Shown piece by piece: positions 26,702-33,545 of a stretch of 64,000 nt of DNA; the stretch's first letter is position 1; every line of letters begins with the position of its first letter. Position numbers and translations under genes: made by a program. Source of the stretch: CAVVXX01 sp052389895 (GTDB taxonomy: Bacteria > Pseudomonadota > Alphaproteobacteria > Micropepsales > Micropepsaceae). Location of the stretch: positions 3,659 to 67,658 of the forward strand of contig JBQTHM010000006.1 of assembly GCA_052389895.1 (NCBI GenBank). Reading direction: 5' to 3'. The notes beneath the pieces were generated by a model. The model worked only from the letters and a program-made list of their open reading frames with translations. It was not told where the DNA came from and searched no databases.

Positions 26702-27391
26702 ATGATCGCAAAATACGGAACGTTGCCATTGGCGATTGTCTTCGGTCTCCTGACTGGCGCGGCATTCGCACAGGAGGTGGCGCCAGCCGCTCCCACTCCA
26801 GCCGCTCCTGCTCCAGCCGCGCCTGCTGCGGCCTCGCCAGCTGCGCGTACCGCGCCCGCGCGCGCCACGGCCCAAGGTCAGCAGAATGCCACCGACGTGC
26901 AGACGATCGGGGACTGGACGGTGCGTTGCTTTCCCATCAAGGCGCCGGCGCCCTGCGACATGATCCAGGTTGCCATCAGCAAGGAAAAAAAGCAGAAAGT
27001 CAGCAGCGTCTCGCTTGCCTACGTCCCCAGCCGCGATAATTATGCTCTCCAGGTGGTCGTGCCGCTCGGTGTTTCCTTTGCAGCGGGCCTGACGCTCTCG
27101 TCGGGAGACCGCAAGATTGAAGGCCTCAAATTCCGCCGCTGCCAGAATGACGGCTGTTACGTCGAGACTGGCATGACCCGCGCTGCGGTCGAGGGCCTTC
27201 CAGCCGGAGGCAACAGCGGTGCTATTACGGTTGCGCTCTACCGCGATAACAAGCAGGTGGGACTTCCGCTCTCATTCAATGGCTTCGGTCAGGCGCTTGC
27301 CAAAATGAAGGATCTTGCCCGGGCAAAGGCAGTCGCGACGCCGCCTGCCGCGCCGGCTAGTGCGCCTGCAGCCGCGCCCCCGCAGCAATAG
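26702..27391 (+). CDS. invasion-associated locus B (IalB) family protein, secreted
   Basis: A 229-aa exported protein. A signal peptide ends at FAQ (about residue 24), followed by a low-complexity Ala/Pro-rich linker to about residue 60 and a second Ala/Pro-rich tail at the C-terminus. The central IalB domain has IGDWTVRCFP, APCDMIQV and FRRCQNDGCYVE with four cysteines that likely form two disulfides, and ends SFNGFGQAL. GGGAAGAAAG before the ATG at 26702 marks the start. It is the second of a tandem pair. Confidence 0.88.
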   Translation: MIAKYGTLPLAIVFGLLTGAAFAQEVAPAAPTPAAPAPAAPAAASPAARTAPARATAQGQQNATDVQTIGDWTVRCFPIKAPAPCDMIQVAISKEKKQKVSSVSLAYVPSRDNYALQVVVPLGVSFAAGLTLSSGDRKIEGLKFRRCQNDGCYVETGMTRAAVEGLPAGGNSGAITVALYRDNKQVGLPLSFNGFGQALAKMKDLARAKAVATPPAAPASAPAAAPPQQ

Positions 27392-27397
27392 CCGGCA

Positions 27398-28387
27398 ATG
27401 TTCGCGCTTGCGACGGTGACGAGCACGGGCAGCCCGCCCTTTGTCGTTATGGTCTTGGGGGCGCGCGCGCTGTCTCTGGCGGCTCTCTACGCGCATTACT
27501 GCCGTGTACGCGCCGAAAGAGCGAAGCGGCTCACGGGCAGCGAAAGCATGCTTGGCCTGTTGCTGGACTGGGATGCCAACTTCGAAACGCTGGCCGACAT
27601 GGCCGCTTTCGCAAAAAACGAAACAATAGGAGACCGCGAAGGCCGCTTCGCGGAGTTGCGAAAGCTGCCGCCGATTCTCGCCCCGGGAAAAATGTTTTAT
27701 GCCGCGCAGAATTACAAAGAACACGTCAAGGAAATGCAGGCGGCCAAGTTCGCGAGCGCGAGCAAAGACTTCAGCGGCGAGCGCGACAATGCGAAGCCTT
27801 ATGCTTTTCTCCGTGCGCCAAGCACGTTGCTCGGCGCATGCGATGACATTGTTCTTCCCGCCATGTTCGACCGCATTGATTGGGAAGTGGAAATGGCAGT
27901 TGTGATCGGAAGGCGCGGCAAGCACATCGCGGCAAACCGCGCCAAGCAGCACATAGCTGGGTTCATGACCGCGAACGACGTGTCCTGCCGTTCGCTTTTC
28001 CTGCGGGAAGACCGCCCGGCTCTGCGAAGCGATTGGCTGGGTGGCAAGAATCACGACACGTTCGGCCCCATGGGGCCGTTTTTCGTACCTCGCGAGTTCG
28101 TAGCGAATTACATGACTCTGCGCCTGACGCTGTCGGTGAACGGCGAGGTCATGCAGGACGGGCGAACCAGCGAAATGATTTTCGCGCCGGAAGAGCAGAT
28201 CGAATATTGCTCGCATTTTATGACGCTCGAGCCCGGCGACGTTTTCGCAACGGGAACACCGAGCGGCGTCGGCACCGCCAGAGGAAAATTCTTAAAGGCG
28301 GGCGATGTCGTGGAAGCGGAGGTCGAGGGCCTCGGACGCCAGCGCAACCGTGTCGTGGCCGAATCTGCTGCCGGCGTTGGCGCTTGA
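27398..28387 (+). CDS. fumarylacetoacetate hydrolase family protein
   Basis: A 329-aa enzyme of the FAH superfamily, which hydrolyses or decarboxylates beta-dicarbonyl or acylpyruvate-type substrates. The first core strand is APGKMFYAAQNYKEHVKEM. Metal ligands appear in DWEVEMAVVIGR (paired acidic residues) and TANDVSCRSL. FATGTPSGVGTARGK and the EVEGLGRQRN end are typical. The substrate is not clear from sequence. The ATG lies six bases after the IalB stop. Confidence 0.88.
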   Translation: MFALATVTSTGSPPFVVMVLGARALSLAALYAHYCRVRAERAKRLTGSESMLGLLLDWDANFETLADMAAFAKNETIGDREGRFAELRKLPPILAPGKMFYAAQNYKEHVKEMQAAKFASASKDFSGERDNAKPYAFLRAPSTLLGACDDIVLPAMFDRIDWEVEMAVVIGRRGKHIAANRAKQHIAGFMTANDVSCRSLFLREDRPALRSDWLGGKNHDTFGPMGPFFVPREFVANYMTLRLTLSVNGEVMQDGRTSEMIFAPEEQIEYCSHFMTLEPGDVFATGTPSGVGTARGKFLKAGDVVEAEVEGLGRQRNRVVAESAAGVGA

Positions 28388-28409
28388 TTGTGGCGCCGTT
28401 ACTCCAGCC

Positions 28410-28430
28410 GGCCCGGCGCTAGCGCCGGCC
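28410..28430. terminator. GC hairpin between convergent FAH and ecfG genes
   Basis: A stem-loop with core arms CGGCGC and GCGCCG around TA, extended by GC pairs, overlaps the end of ecfG and follows the FAH stop by 22 bases. It lacks a U-tract, so it is only a plausible bidirectional terminator. Confidence 0.35.
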
Positions 28431-29057
28431 TCGCCTCTTCGACAAGTTGTTGCGCGTGTCCAGCGGCGCGAGATGGTCAAGCTGCGACATGATTTCATGA
28501 GTCGCGTCGCCCTGGGCACGATCTGCACCGCTGGGTAGCGGCAACGCGCCCTTTCCCTCCAGCGAAGCGATTAGCGCCTTTCTTGCCCGCGCGACGCGGC
28601 TTTTGACCGTTCCCACGGCGCAGTTGCAAATTCTCGCGGCGTCCTCATACGAAAAGCCCCCCGCGCCTACGAGAATAAGGGCTTCACGCTGCTCGTTTGG
28701 CAACTGGCGCAGCGCGCGCGCCGTATCGGAAAGCTGCATTGCCCAGCCCTGGACACTGCCCGGTGCGGGCACGCGCTCGGCTGCGGACTCGTCCCATGGC
28801 GCCTGGCGCCACGCGCGCCTGCGATCGGAATAGAATTGATTCCTGAGGATCGTGAACAACCAGGCCTTCAAATTCGAACCTGCGCGAAACGTGTCCCGCG
28901 ACTGCCATGCTTTCGTCAGCGCTTCCTGCGCAAGGTCGTCGGCCAAGTCGCGGTCGCCGCACAGCGAGCGCGAAAAGGCTCGCAGGAACGGTATGAGCTC
29001 CAGAAGGCCGCGGCGGAATTCCTCGTCCACGTCCCTGAGGGCGCTTTCATGCAGCAT
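28419..29057 (-). CDS. ecfG: general stress ECF sigma factor EcfG
   Basis: A 212-aa sigma factor of the EcfG (ECF15) group. Sigma region 2 has DLADDLAQEALTKAW and FRAGSNLKAWLFTILRNQF; region 4 has LPNEQREALILVGAGGFSYEDAA and GTVKSRVARARK. EcfG directs RNA polymerase to GGAAC-N16/17-CGTT promoters, several of which are in this window. It is held inactive by NepR until PhyR is phosphorylated. GGGAGAA precedes ATG 29057; the longer frame to 29084 overlaps nepR. It is co-transcribed with nepR, 23 bases upstream. The C-terminal tail after residue 185 is unusual in length and basic (NNLSKRRGRR). Confidence 0.93.
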   Translation of the reverse strand: MLHESALRDVDEEFRRGLLELIPFLRAFSRSLCGDRDLADDLAQEALTKAWQSRDTFRAGSNLKAWLFTILRNQFYSDRRRAWRQAPWDESAAERVPAPGSVQGWAMQLSDTARALRQLPNEQREALILVGAGGFSYEDAARICNCAVGTVKSRVARARKALIASLEGKGALPLPSGADRAQGDATHEIMSQLDHLAPLDTRNNLSKRRGRR

Positions 29058-29080
29058 CGGTTCTCCCGGTCGGGTAGCGG

Positions 29081-29296
29081 TCAACGCGGCTCACCCTTTG
29101 CGGAATCCGTTCCGTTGGACTTATCGATCTGACGAAGCAGGTCGAGGAATTCATCCGGGATGGGCTCACGCACCACCTCGTCGTACATCCTGCGCAACTC
29201 GCGCCCCAGCGCGCGCTGCCTGGCGCGTACGGCCTGCACCTTACCGGGATCCTTCTTCACTGGCCTGACTTCGCCCTCTTTCAGATTTGCTCTCAC
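29081..29296 (-). CDS. nepR: anti-sigma factor NepR
   Basis: A 71-aa anti-sigma factor of the general stress response that sequesters EcfG and is itself captured by phosphorylated PhyR. The conserved core is ALGRELRRMYDEVVREPIPD followed by EFLDLLRQID. The start is a GTG at 29296 with a full GGAGGT ribosome site; the larger frame back to 29389 would run over the promoter and is not supported. It lies between ecfG and the divergent phyR. Confidence 0.92.
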   Translation of the reverse strand: MRANLKEGEVRPVKKDPGKVQAVRARQRALGRELRRMYDEVVREPIPDEFLDLLRQIDKSNGTDSAKGEPR

Positions 29297-29358
29297 GCTA
29301 CCTCCGCAACTGGCAGCAAGCTGCCCGGGCAAGGCTAAAAACCGCCGCCCCGAGGGCA

Positions 29359-29383
29359 TACGCGTGAGTTGCCCAAAAGTTCC
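29359..29383 (-). promoter_or_regulatory. EcfG-type promoter of nepR-ecfG
   Basis: On the minus strand GGAAC (29383-29379), a 16-base spacer, and CGTA (29362-29359) lie 63 bases before the nepR GTG. CGTA differs from the EcfG -10 consensus CGTT at one base. Autoregulation of nepR-ecfG by EcfG is known in this system. Confidence 0.65.
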
Positions 29384-29390
29384 CGCCATG

Positions 29391-29415
29391 GGAACCTTTC
29401 CAGACAGGGCACGTT
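29391..29415 (+). promoter_or_regulatory. EcfG-type promoter of phyR
   Basis: GGAAC (29391-29395), 16-base spacer, CGTT (29412-29415): an exact match to the EcfG consensus, 27 bases before the phyR ATG. It is arranged back to back with the nepR promoter, so GTTCCC-GCCAT-GGGAAC forms a palindrome. Confidence 0.8.
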
Positions 29416-29442
29416 ACCATACGGGGATCGAGGGTCTTAGCC

Positions 29443-30234
29443 ATGAACGTGACGGAGTCTCTGGCGCCGCACCTGCCCTATTTGCGCCGCTATGCAAGGG
29501 CGCTTACCGGGTCCCAGGCCAGCGGCGACGCCTATGTGCGCGCCGCTCTTACCGCGCTGCTGGCAGGCCGGCAGGAGTTGTTGGAAGAGAGCTCGCCTAG
29601 GCTCGGGCTGTACCGTCTGTTTCACGCTATCTGGTCGAGTTCGGCCGAGCGCTTGGAAGACGAAATCGGTGCCGACCCGGAGGGTGGTCCGGAGGAAAGG
29701 TTGAAAGCGCTTGCCGCGCCGAAACGCGCCGCACTTTTGCTTACCGCCGTTGAAGGTTTCAGCTTGAACGAAGCCGCACACATTCTCGACGTGTCGTCGG
29801 GGGAGGTCGAGCGCGCCATTCTTGAGGCCCAGGCCGAAATCGAGCAGCAGCTCGCTTCGCGTGTCCTTATTATAGAGGACGAGTCCATTATTGCGCTCGA
29901 TTTGGAAAATCTGGTCACCGACCTTGGCCATCAAGTAGTCGCAACCGCGACGACCAAGGATGAAGCCGTTGCCGCGGCGCGCCGCCACACGCCAGGGCTC
30001 ATACTTGCCGATATCAATCTCGGCGAAGGTGGTTCGGGCATGGAGGCAGTGGCGGAAATCCTGCGCAGTTTCGACGTTCCCGTCATTTTTGTCACTGCAT
30101 ATCCGGAAAGGCTGCTAACCGGCGAGCGGCCGGAGCCGACCTACCTCGTGACAAAGCCATTCATGCCCGAAACGGTGCAGGCGACGATTGGGCAGGCGCT
30201 ATTCTTTCACTCGGCTAACCGCAAGGCGGCCTAA
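29443..30234 (+). CDS. phyR: anti-anti-sigma response regulator PhyR
   Basis: A 263-aa protein with an N-terminal EcfG-like sigma mimic domain (residues 1-130, without promoter-binding function) and a C-terminal receiver (137-260). Phosphoacceptor Asp190 lies in LILADINLGEG, with the conserved Lys in VTKPFMPETV. When phosphorylated, PhyR binds NepR and frees EcfG. It is divergent from nepR-ecfG, the standard locus arrangement. GAGG before the ATG supports the start. No PhyK-type kinase gene is adjacent. Confidence 0.96.
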   Translation: MNVTESLAPHLPYLRRYARALTGSQASGDAYVRAALTALLAGRQELLEESSPRLGLYRLFHAIWSSSAERLEDEIGADPEGGPEERLKALAAPKRAALLLTAVEGFSLNEAAHILDVSSGEVERAILEAQAEIEQQLASRVLIIEDESIIALDLENLVTDLGHQVVATATTKDEAVAAARRHTPGLILADINLGEGGSGMEAVAEILRSFDVPVIFVTAYPERLLTGERPEPTYLVTKPFMPETVQATIGQALFFHSANRKAA

Positions 30235-30245
30235 AGCGATTCCCG

Positions 30246-30271
30246 GGAACCCGGCCAGCCTGGAACACGTT
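30246..30271 (+). promoter_or_regulatory. EcfG-type promoter of the DUF883 gene
   Basis: GGAAC (30246-30250), a 17-base spacer, and CGTT (30268-30271), exact consensus, 32 bases before the ATG at 30304. Confidence 0.75.
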
Positions 30272-30303
30272 TTGAGTCTAACGTGTTCGAGGCGGAGTGT
30301 GTG

Positions 30304-30615
30304 ATGGCGATAAGGCGAAGGCGCAGCAACGGCGTGGAAGCCCGGCTGGAGGCGCTAAAGGCCGATCTGGAATCGCTTCAGGAAGATATGCGTGGGCTAT
30401 TGACCGACGTAAAGGGAATCGCAGCGGACGGCGTTTCAGAGGCGATGCAGACCGCCACTGACGCGGCGACCGACGCGGCTGACCGCGTGCAGGATTGGGC
30501 AACGGACAATGTCGAATCGTTGCGAGATGTTGTGCGCCGGCAACCGCTTGCGGCCTGCGCGCTTTCCATGAGCGCGGGTGCGCTGATCGGCGCGCTTCTG
30601 CTCAGGCGCGGATAA
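30304..30615 (+). CDS. DUF883 (ElaB/YqjD-like) membrane-anchored stress protein
   Basis: A 103-aa protein with a long amphipathic helical region (residues 10-75, LEALKADLESLQEDMRGLL and following Ala/Asp-rich heptads) and a C-terminal membrane anchor, LSMSAGALIGALLL, ending in RRG. This layout matches the ElaB/YqjD/DUF883 family, some of which bind ribosomes at the membrane in stationary phase. The ATG at 30304 is preferred over 30283. An exact EcfG promoter precedes it, so it is probably in the general stress regulon. The holin-like gene follows after nine bases. Confidence 0.8.
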   Translation: MAIRRRRSNGVEARLEALKADLESLQEDMRGLLTDVKGIAADGVSEAMQTATDAATDAADRVQDWATDNVESLRDVVRRQPLAACALSMSAGALIGALLLRRG

Positions 30616-30624
30616 AGGATTCCC

Positions 30625-30963
30625 ATGGGGCCGCAAACGGTCGCGCGCACGCTTGTTGTGCTGGGCGCAATTGCCGTGGTGCTGACCGGGGTCGCCTTCG
30701 GCGGTCTCGCGCTCTATCTGTGGCTTCTCACGGATCTTTCGCCGCCGGCGGCGGCGGCGGCAACCGCGGCGATATTCCTGCTTGTTCCGGCGCTGTACGT
30801 TTTTGTCATGGCGCTCCGCAACGAAAGCCCCGCCAAAGAAATGCATTCCGACAACGCCGCGCTTTCTGCTCTTGCCGATGTCGCGAAGGACAAGCCGCTG
30901 ATCGCGGTGCTGCTTGCCGGTATCATTGGCGCCGCCGAGGTGGTCAGCCACCACAAGAAGTGA
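30625..30963 (+). CDS. phage-holin-like family membrane protein
   Basis: A 112-aa protein with two transmembrane helices at about residues 10-34 and 43-62, and a charged C-terminal tail with a further weakly hydrophobic stretch (LIAVLLAGIIGAAEVV). It resembles the holin superfamily members that follow DUF883 genes (YqjE-like), which are cellular membrane proteins and not phage lysis genes. It is co-transcribed with the DUF883 gene, nine bases apart. Confidence 0.65.
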   Translation: MGPQTVARTLVVLGAIAVVLTGVAFGGLALYLWLLTDLSPPAAAAATAAIFLLVPALYVFVMALRNESPAKEMHSDNAALSALADVAKDKPLIAVLLAGIIGAAEVVSHHKK

Positions 30964-30977
30964 CCCGCGCGCAGTGC

Positions 30978-31003
30978 GGAACCGCAGTCAACATTGGCGC
31001 GTT
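30978..31003 (+). promoter_or_regulatory. EcfG-type promoter of the DUF1328 gene
   Basis: GGAAC (30978-30982), a 17-base spacer, CGTT (31000-31003), exact consensus, 18 bases upstream of the ATG at 31022. The short leader means the ribosome site GGAGAA lies just after the likely transcription start. Confidence 0.72.
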
Positions 31004-31021
31004 TTGTGACGGAGAATCGCT

Positions 31022-31195
31022 ATGCTCGGATGGGCGCTCACATTTTTCATACTTGCGATAATTGCGGCGTATCTCGGGTTCTTTGGGCTGGCAGGAGTCG
31101 CCGCGACAATCGCGAAGTTTCTGCTGGTCGTTTTCGTCATTCTTCTTGTGGTGAGCGGGCTGATGGGCGCACTGCGCAGCCAACCGCCAACCTGA
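31022..31195 (+). CDS. DUF1328 family small membrane protein
   Basis: A 57-aa hydrophobic protein, starting [20 protein letters not shown], then [16 protein letters not shown] and a short tail. It matches the DUF1328/YtjA family of two-helix membrane proteins, which is found in stress regulons. GGAGAA precedes the ATG at 31022. An exact EcfG promoter lies just upstream. It is shorter than common ORF cut-offs, so it may be missed by automated annotation. Confidence 0.85.
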   Translation: MLGWALTFFILAIIAAYLGFFGLAGVAATIAKFLLVVFVILLVVSGLMGALRSQPPT

Positions 31196-31339
31196 TCAGG
31201 GGGAACCGCTTTCGGCCGGAAGCATTATCATTACTGAGCGGATGGCTGCTTCCGGCTAACGTCACCTTGCCCCCCTCGAGAGCCGGAAGTGGCGGTCCGC
31301 TCTTCCTCTGTCGGCGGCGATTGGCGTGAGGGTAAGGTC

Positions 31340-32545
31340 ATGCTGCTGCGCCCGATATTGCCGCCCGATAATGCCCAAGAGGTTTCCGAGAATACACGAA
31401 GGGAATTGCTGCGCGGCATGCGCGCCATCCGTGCGTGCGCAATCGGGCTCATAACAATTGCAACCCTCGCTGTCTGCGTAGCAGCTGCCGACATTCTGGC
31501 GCCCACCGCGATCGCCATCATGCTCGCGCTCGTGCTGGCACCGGTGGCGGCGAAGCTCGAGCGGCTTGGGCTCCCCTCCGGCGTTGTAGCGGTTTTCACG
31601 GTCGCAGTGACGGTAGCCGGGCTGACGATGGCGGCGGCAACCTTCGTGCCTGCCGTGATCGAATGGATGGAGCAGGCGCCCGAAATCGTACGCTCTGTAG
31701 ACGAGAAGCTGCGGCCGATAAAACGTCAGCTGCTCGCGGTGGAAAGCGCCTCGCAGCAGATCACGCGTGTTACGCCATCGCCCGAGCCGGGGCCGCCGGA
31801 ACAGGTCGGTTCCGTTACGCAGGGCATTCTCACGATGGCGCTCGATACGGCCCCGGGAATTCTTGCGAAGGCTGTTTTCGTCACAATTCTTACGATCTTT
31901 CTTCTGGCCTTCCGCAAGCGCTATACCGAACAGCTCGTATTGACGCCGCGAAGTTTTCTCAATCGGGTGCGCATGGCGCGCATCTGCCGTGATGTGCGCG
32001 TCGGCGTATCGGGTTATCTGGCCACACTCGCACTGCTCAATGTCGGTCTCGCGTGCGTTACGGCACTCGCCTTCATGCTCGCCGGGATTTCGGACGGCGT
32101 CCTGTGGGGCCTCGCGTTTGGCTTGTTGAATTTCATTCCCATCATCGGACCAACGGTGGTCATCCTGGCTTCGGCGCTTGTGGGATTCGCGACGGCGGAC
32201 ACCATGACCGAAGCGCTGCTTCCCCCTGCCATTCTTCTCGGCATCAACACAATTGAAGCCAATCTGGTGCAGCCTTGGCTGCTTTCCCATCGTATTGTGG
32301 TCAATCCCGTCGTCATTTTCATTACCGTTGCCGCTCTTGTGTGGATGTGGGGCGTTGCGGCGGCGATAACGGCTGTGCCCGCACTCATCCTGTTCCACAC
32401 CGTGGCCAAACACGTGCCTTCATTGCGCCGTGTCGGTGCGCTGCTTGCCGTGGATGGGCGGAACGGCAGAGCCGCGAACGGAAACTCGGACCATGGGCGC
32501 TCATTTGGGATTCTGTGGCGTGAAAAGACGCGAGCCAAAGGATGA
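31340..32545 (+). CDS. AI-2E family transporter (permease)
   Basis: A 401-aa polytopic inner-membrane protein of the AI-2E (TqsA/YhhQ-PerM-like) family. It has a hydrophobic N-terminal pair of helices (residues 28-75), a cytoplasmic or periplasmic loop at about 110-160, and the diagnostic C-terminal segments ALAFGLLNFIPIIGP and NTIEANLVQPWLLSHRIVVN. Substrate is unknown; members move diverse small molecules or ions. GGGTAAGG precedes ATG 31340. A GGAAC-N16-CATT sequence at 31202-31226 has one mismatch to the EcfG consensus and may place it in the stress regulon too. Confidence 0.85.
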   Translation: MLLRPILPPDNAQEVSENTRRELLRGMRAIRACAIGLITIATLAVCVAAADILAPTAIAIMLALVLAPVAAKLERLGLPSGVVAVFTVAVTVAGLTMAAATFVPAVIEWMEQAPEIVRSVDEKLRPIKRQLLAVESASQQITRVTPSPEPGPPEQVGSVTQGILTMALDTAPGILAKAVFVTILTIFLLAFRKRYTEQLVLTPRSFLNRVRMARICRDVRVGVSGYLATLALLNVGLACVTALAFMLAGISDGVLWGLAFGLLNFIPIIGPTVVILASALVGFATADTMTEALLPPAILLGINTIEANLVQPWLLSHRIVVNPVVIFITVAALVWMWGVAAAITAVPALILFHTVAKHVPSLRRVGALLAVDGRNGRAANGNSDHGRSFGILWREKTRAKG

Positions 32546-32581
32546 GAAGGAGAACCGTACGAACTCTGACGGTAGCCCGGT

Positions 32582-32758
32582 TCAGGACCCGAAATACATG
32601 AGCAGCAGAATGGTAAAGGCGATCACGCCAAGCGCGAGGCTGAAGCCCAGCACGTAGCGCATCACGCGGAGCGTGTTGGCTTGTCGTGCTTTGGTCGTTG
32701 CAACAACCGGGTGTTCGTTATTGTCCGGCCGGGACTTGTGGGGCGCAGCGTTCGCCAT
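32582..32758 (-). CDS. 58-aa membrane protein with EcfG promoter
   Basis: A small protein with a charged N-terminal half and one C-terminal transmembrane helix, YVLGFSLALGVIAFTILLLM. I do not recognise the family. A larger frame continues to 32923 but the exact EcfG promoter at 32791-32816 lies inside it, so ATG 32758, 32 bases downstream of the promoter, is the better start. Likely a general stress membrane protein. Confidence 0.6.
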   Translation of the reverse strand: MANAAPHKSRPDNNEHPVVATTKARQANTLRVMRYVLGFSLALGVIAFTILLLMYFGS

Positions 32759-32790
32759 TGAAACGTCCGAACTTGAGTTGAACGTATCGG

Positions 32791-32816
32791 AACGCGCCCA
32801 TTCGCACATAAGTTCC
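32791..32816 (-). promoter_or_regulatory. EcfG-type promoter of the 58-aa membrane protein gene
   Basis: On the minus strand GGAAC (32816-32812), a 17-base spacer and CGTT (32794-32791), exact consensus, 32 bases before the ATG at 32758. Confidence 0.7.
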
Positions 32817-32827
32817 CGCGCTAGTGC

Positions 32828-32853
32828 GGAACGCGCGCGCGCCGACAGGCGTT
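32828..32853 (+). promoter_or_regulatory. orphan EcfG-like promoter
   Basis: GGAAC (32828-32832), a 17-base spacer and CGTT (32850-32853) on the plus strand. No recognised plus-strand gene follows for almost 500 bases, so it is either a chance match in a GC-palindromic region or drives an antisense or small RNA. Confidence 0.3.
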
Positions 32854-32969
32854 CCCCTGCAGAGATCGCCGGAGACCGGCGCCCCGCTTCGTTTTTCGTG
32901 GCGAGCGATGGCTCTGCCTGCATGAATGGTCAGATGCTGTATCCCAATGAGGCGAGATTGCCGCGCGAC

Positions 32970-33257
32970 TCAGCCATCGGCCTTGTCGTCGCCTTTACCG
33001 TTTTGCGGGGAAACACGGCCCATCGCCTGCTCCACTTCCATACGCGCCTTGATCACCTGCTCGAGCTGGTTGGGTTCGCCGCCCGACATGTTCTCATCCG
33101 AAGCAACCAAGAGCGCGCGAGAATCGCGCTCCCACGTGTTCAGAATAGTAAGCCGCTCTTCGTTCGTCAGCCTTCGATCGCGCACGACATCCGCAGGTTG
33201 GCGGTAGAAGCGGCCGGGGTCCGCTTTGGCTTCTTCAATGAATTTTTCCCATTTCAT
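32970..33257 (-). CDS. conserved 95-aa stress-regulon protein
   Basis: A soluble, charged, helical 95-aa protein. The stretch RRLTNEERLTILNTWERDSR followed by ALLVASDENMSGGE resembles a conserved alphaproteobacterial hypothetical family. No catalytic motif is visible. An exact EcfG promoter lies 33 bases upstream of the ATG at 33257, which argues for a general stress role. Function is unknown. Confidence 0.75.
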   Translation of the reverse strand: MKWEKFIEEAKADPGRFYRQPADVVRDRRLTNEERLTILNTWERDSRALLVASDENMSGGEPNQLEQVIKARMEVEQAMGRVSPQNGKGDDKADG

Positions 33258-33289
33258 AGCGGTGGCCGGACCAGGAGATGTGCGGTGGA

Positions 33290-33315
33290 AACGCGCGTGC
33301 GGCAGCTCGCGTTCC
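33290..33315 (-). promoter_or_regulatory. EcfG-type promoter of the 95-aa protein gene
   Basis: On the minus strand GGAAC (33315-33311), a 17-base spacer and CGTT (33293-33290), exact consensus, 33 bases upstream of the ATG at 33257. Confidence 0.75.
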
Positions 33316-33341
33316 GGACTGCGTTTTACTAGGAGGCCTCA

Positions 33342-33545
33342 TTGGCAGCACGAAGCCGCCGCAGCAAAGATGACAACGGCAAGGGACGCAAGCAAGCCCG
33401 GCCCGATGGCCGTGAGGGCGGCCTTGGTACGCGGCCAATTTGGCAGAGCCATTTGCGGCTGTCGCTCGTAAGTTGCCCTGTCGTGCTCTACAGCGCCACC
33501 ACGCGCGCCCACGACATTTCATTTCATCTGCTTAATCCGCTTGAT
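33342..33545 (+). pseudogene. ku: truncated ku (NHEJ end-binding protein)
   Basis: A TTG at 33342 with AGGAGG seven bases upstream opens a frame whose residues 30-66 match the Ku N-terminus: PIWQSHLRLSLVSCPVVLYS followed by ATT and a SFHLLNP segment. After that homology stops; the frame continues to 33848 only as the antisense of the LigD polymerase gene. A full Ku is about 260-300 residues, so the beta-barrel core and bridge that encircle DNA are missing. This is a 5' stub, and Ku function from this gene is lost unless another copy exists. Confidence 0.75.

Noticed and set aside
30625..30963. Prophage inferred from holin-like and terminase-like small proteins
   Set aside because: Holin-like protein pairs with DUF883 in cellular stress loci, and no capsid, tail, integrase or att site was seen.
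31202..31226. EcfG promoter for the AI-2E transporter
   Set aside because: GGAAC-N16-CATT has one mismatch and lies 114 bases from the start; kept only as a note on that gene.
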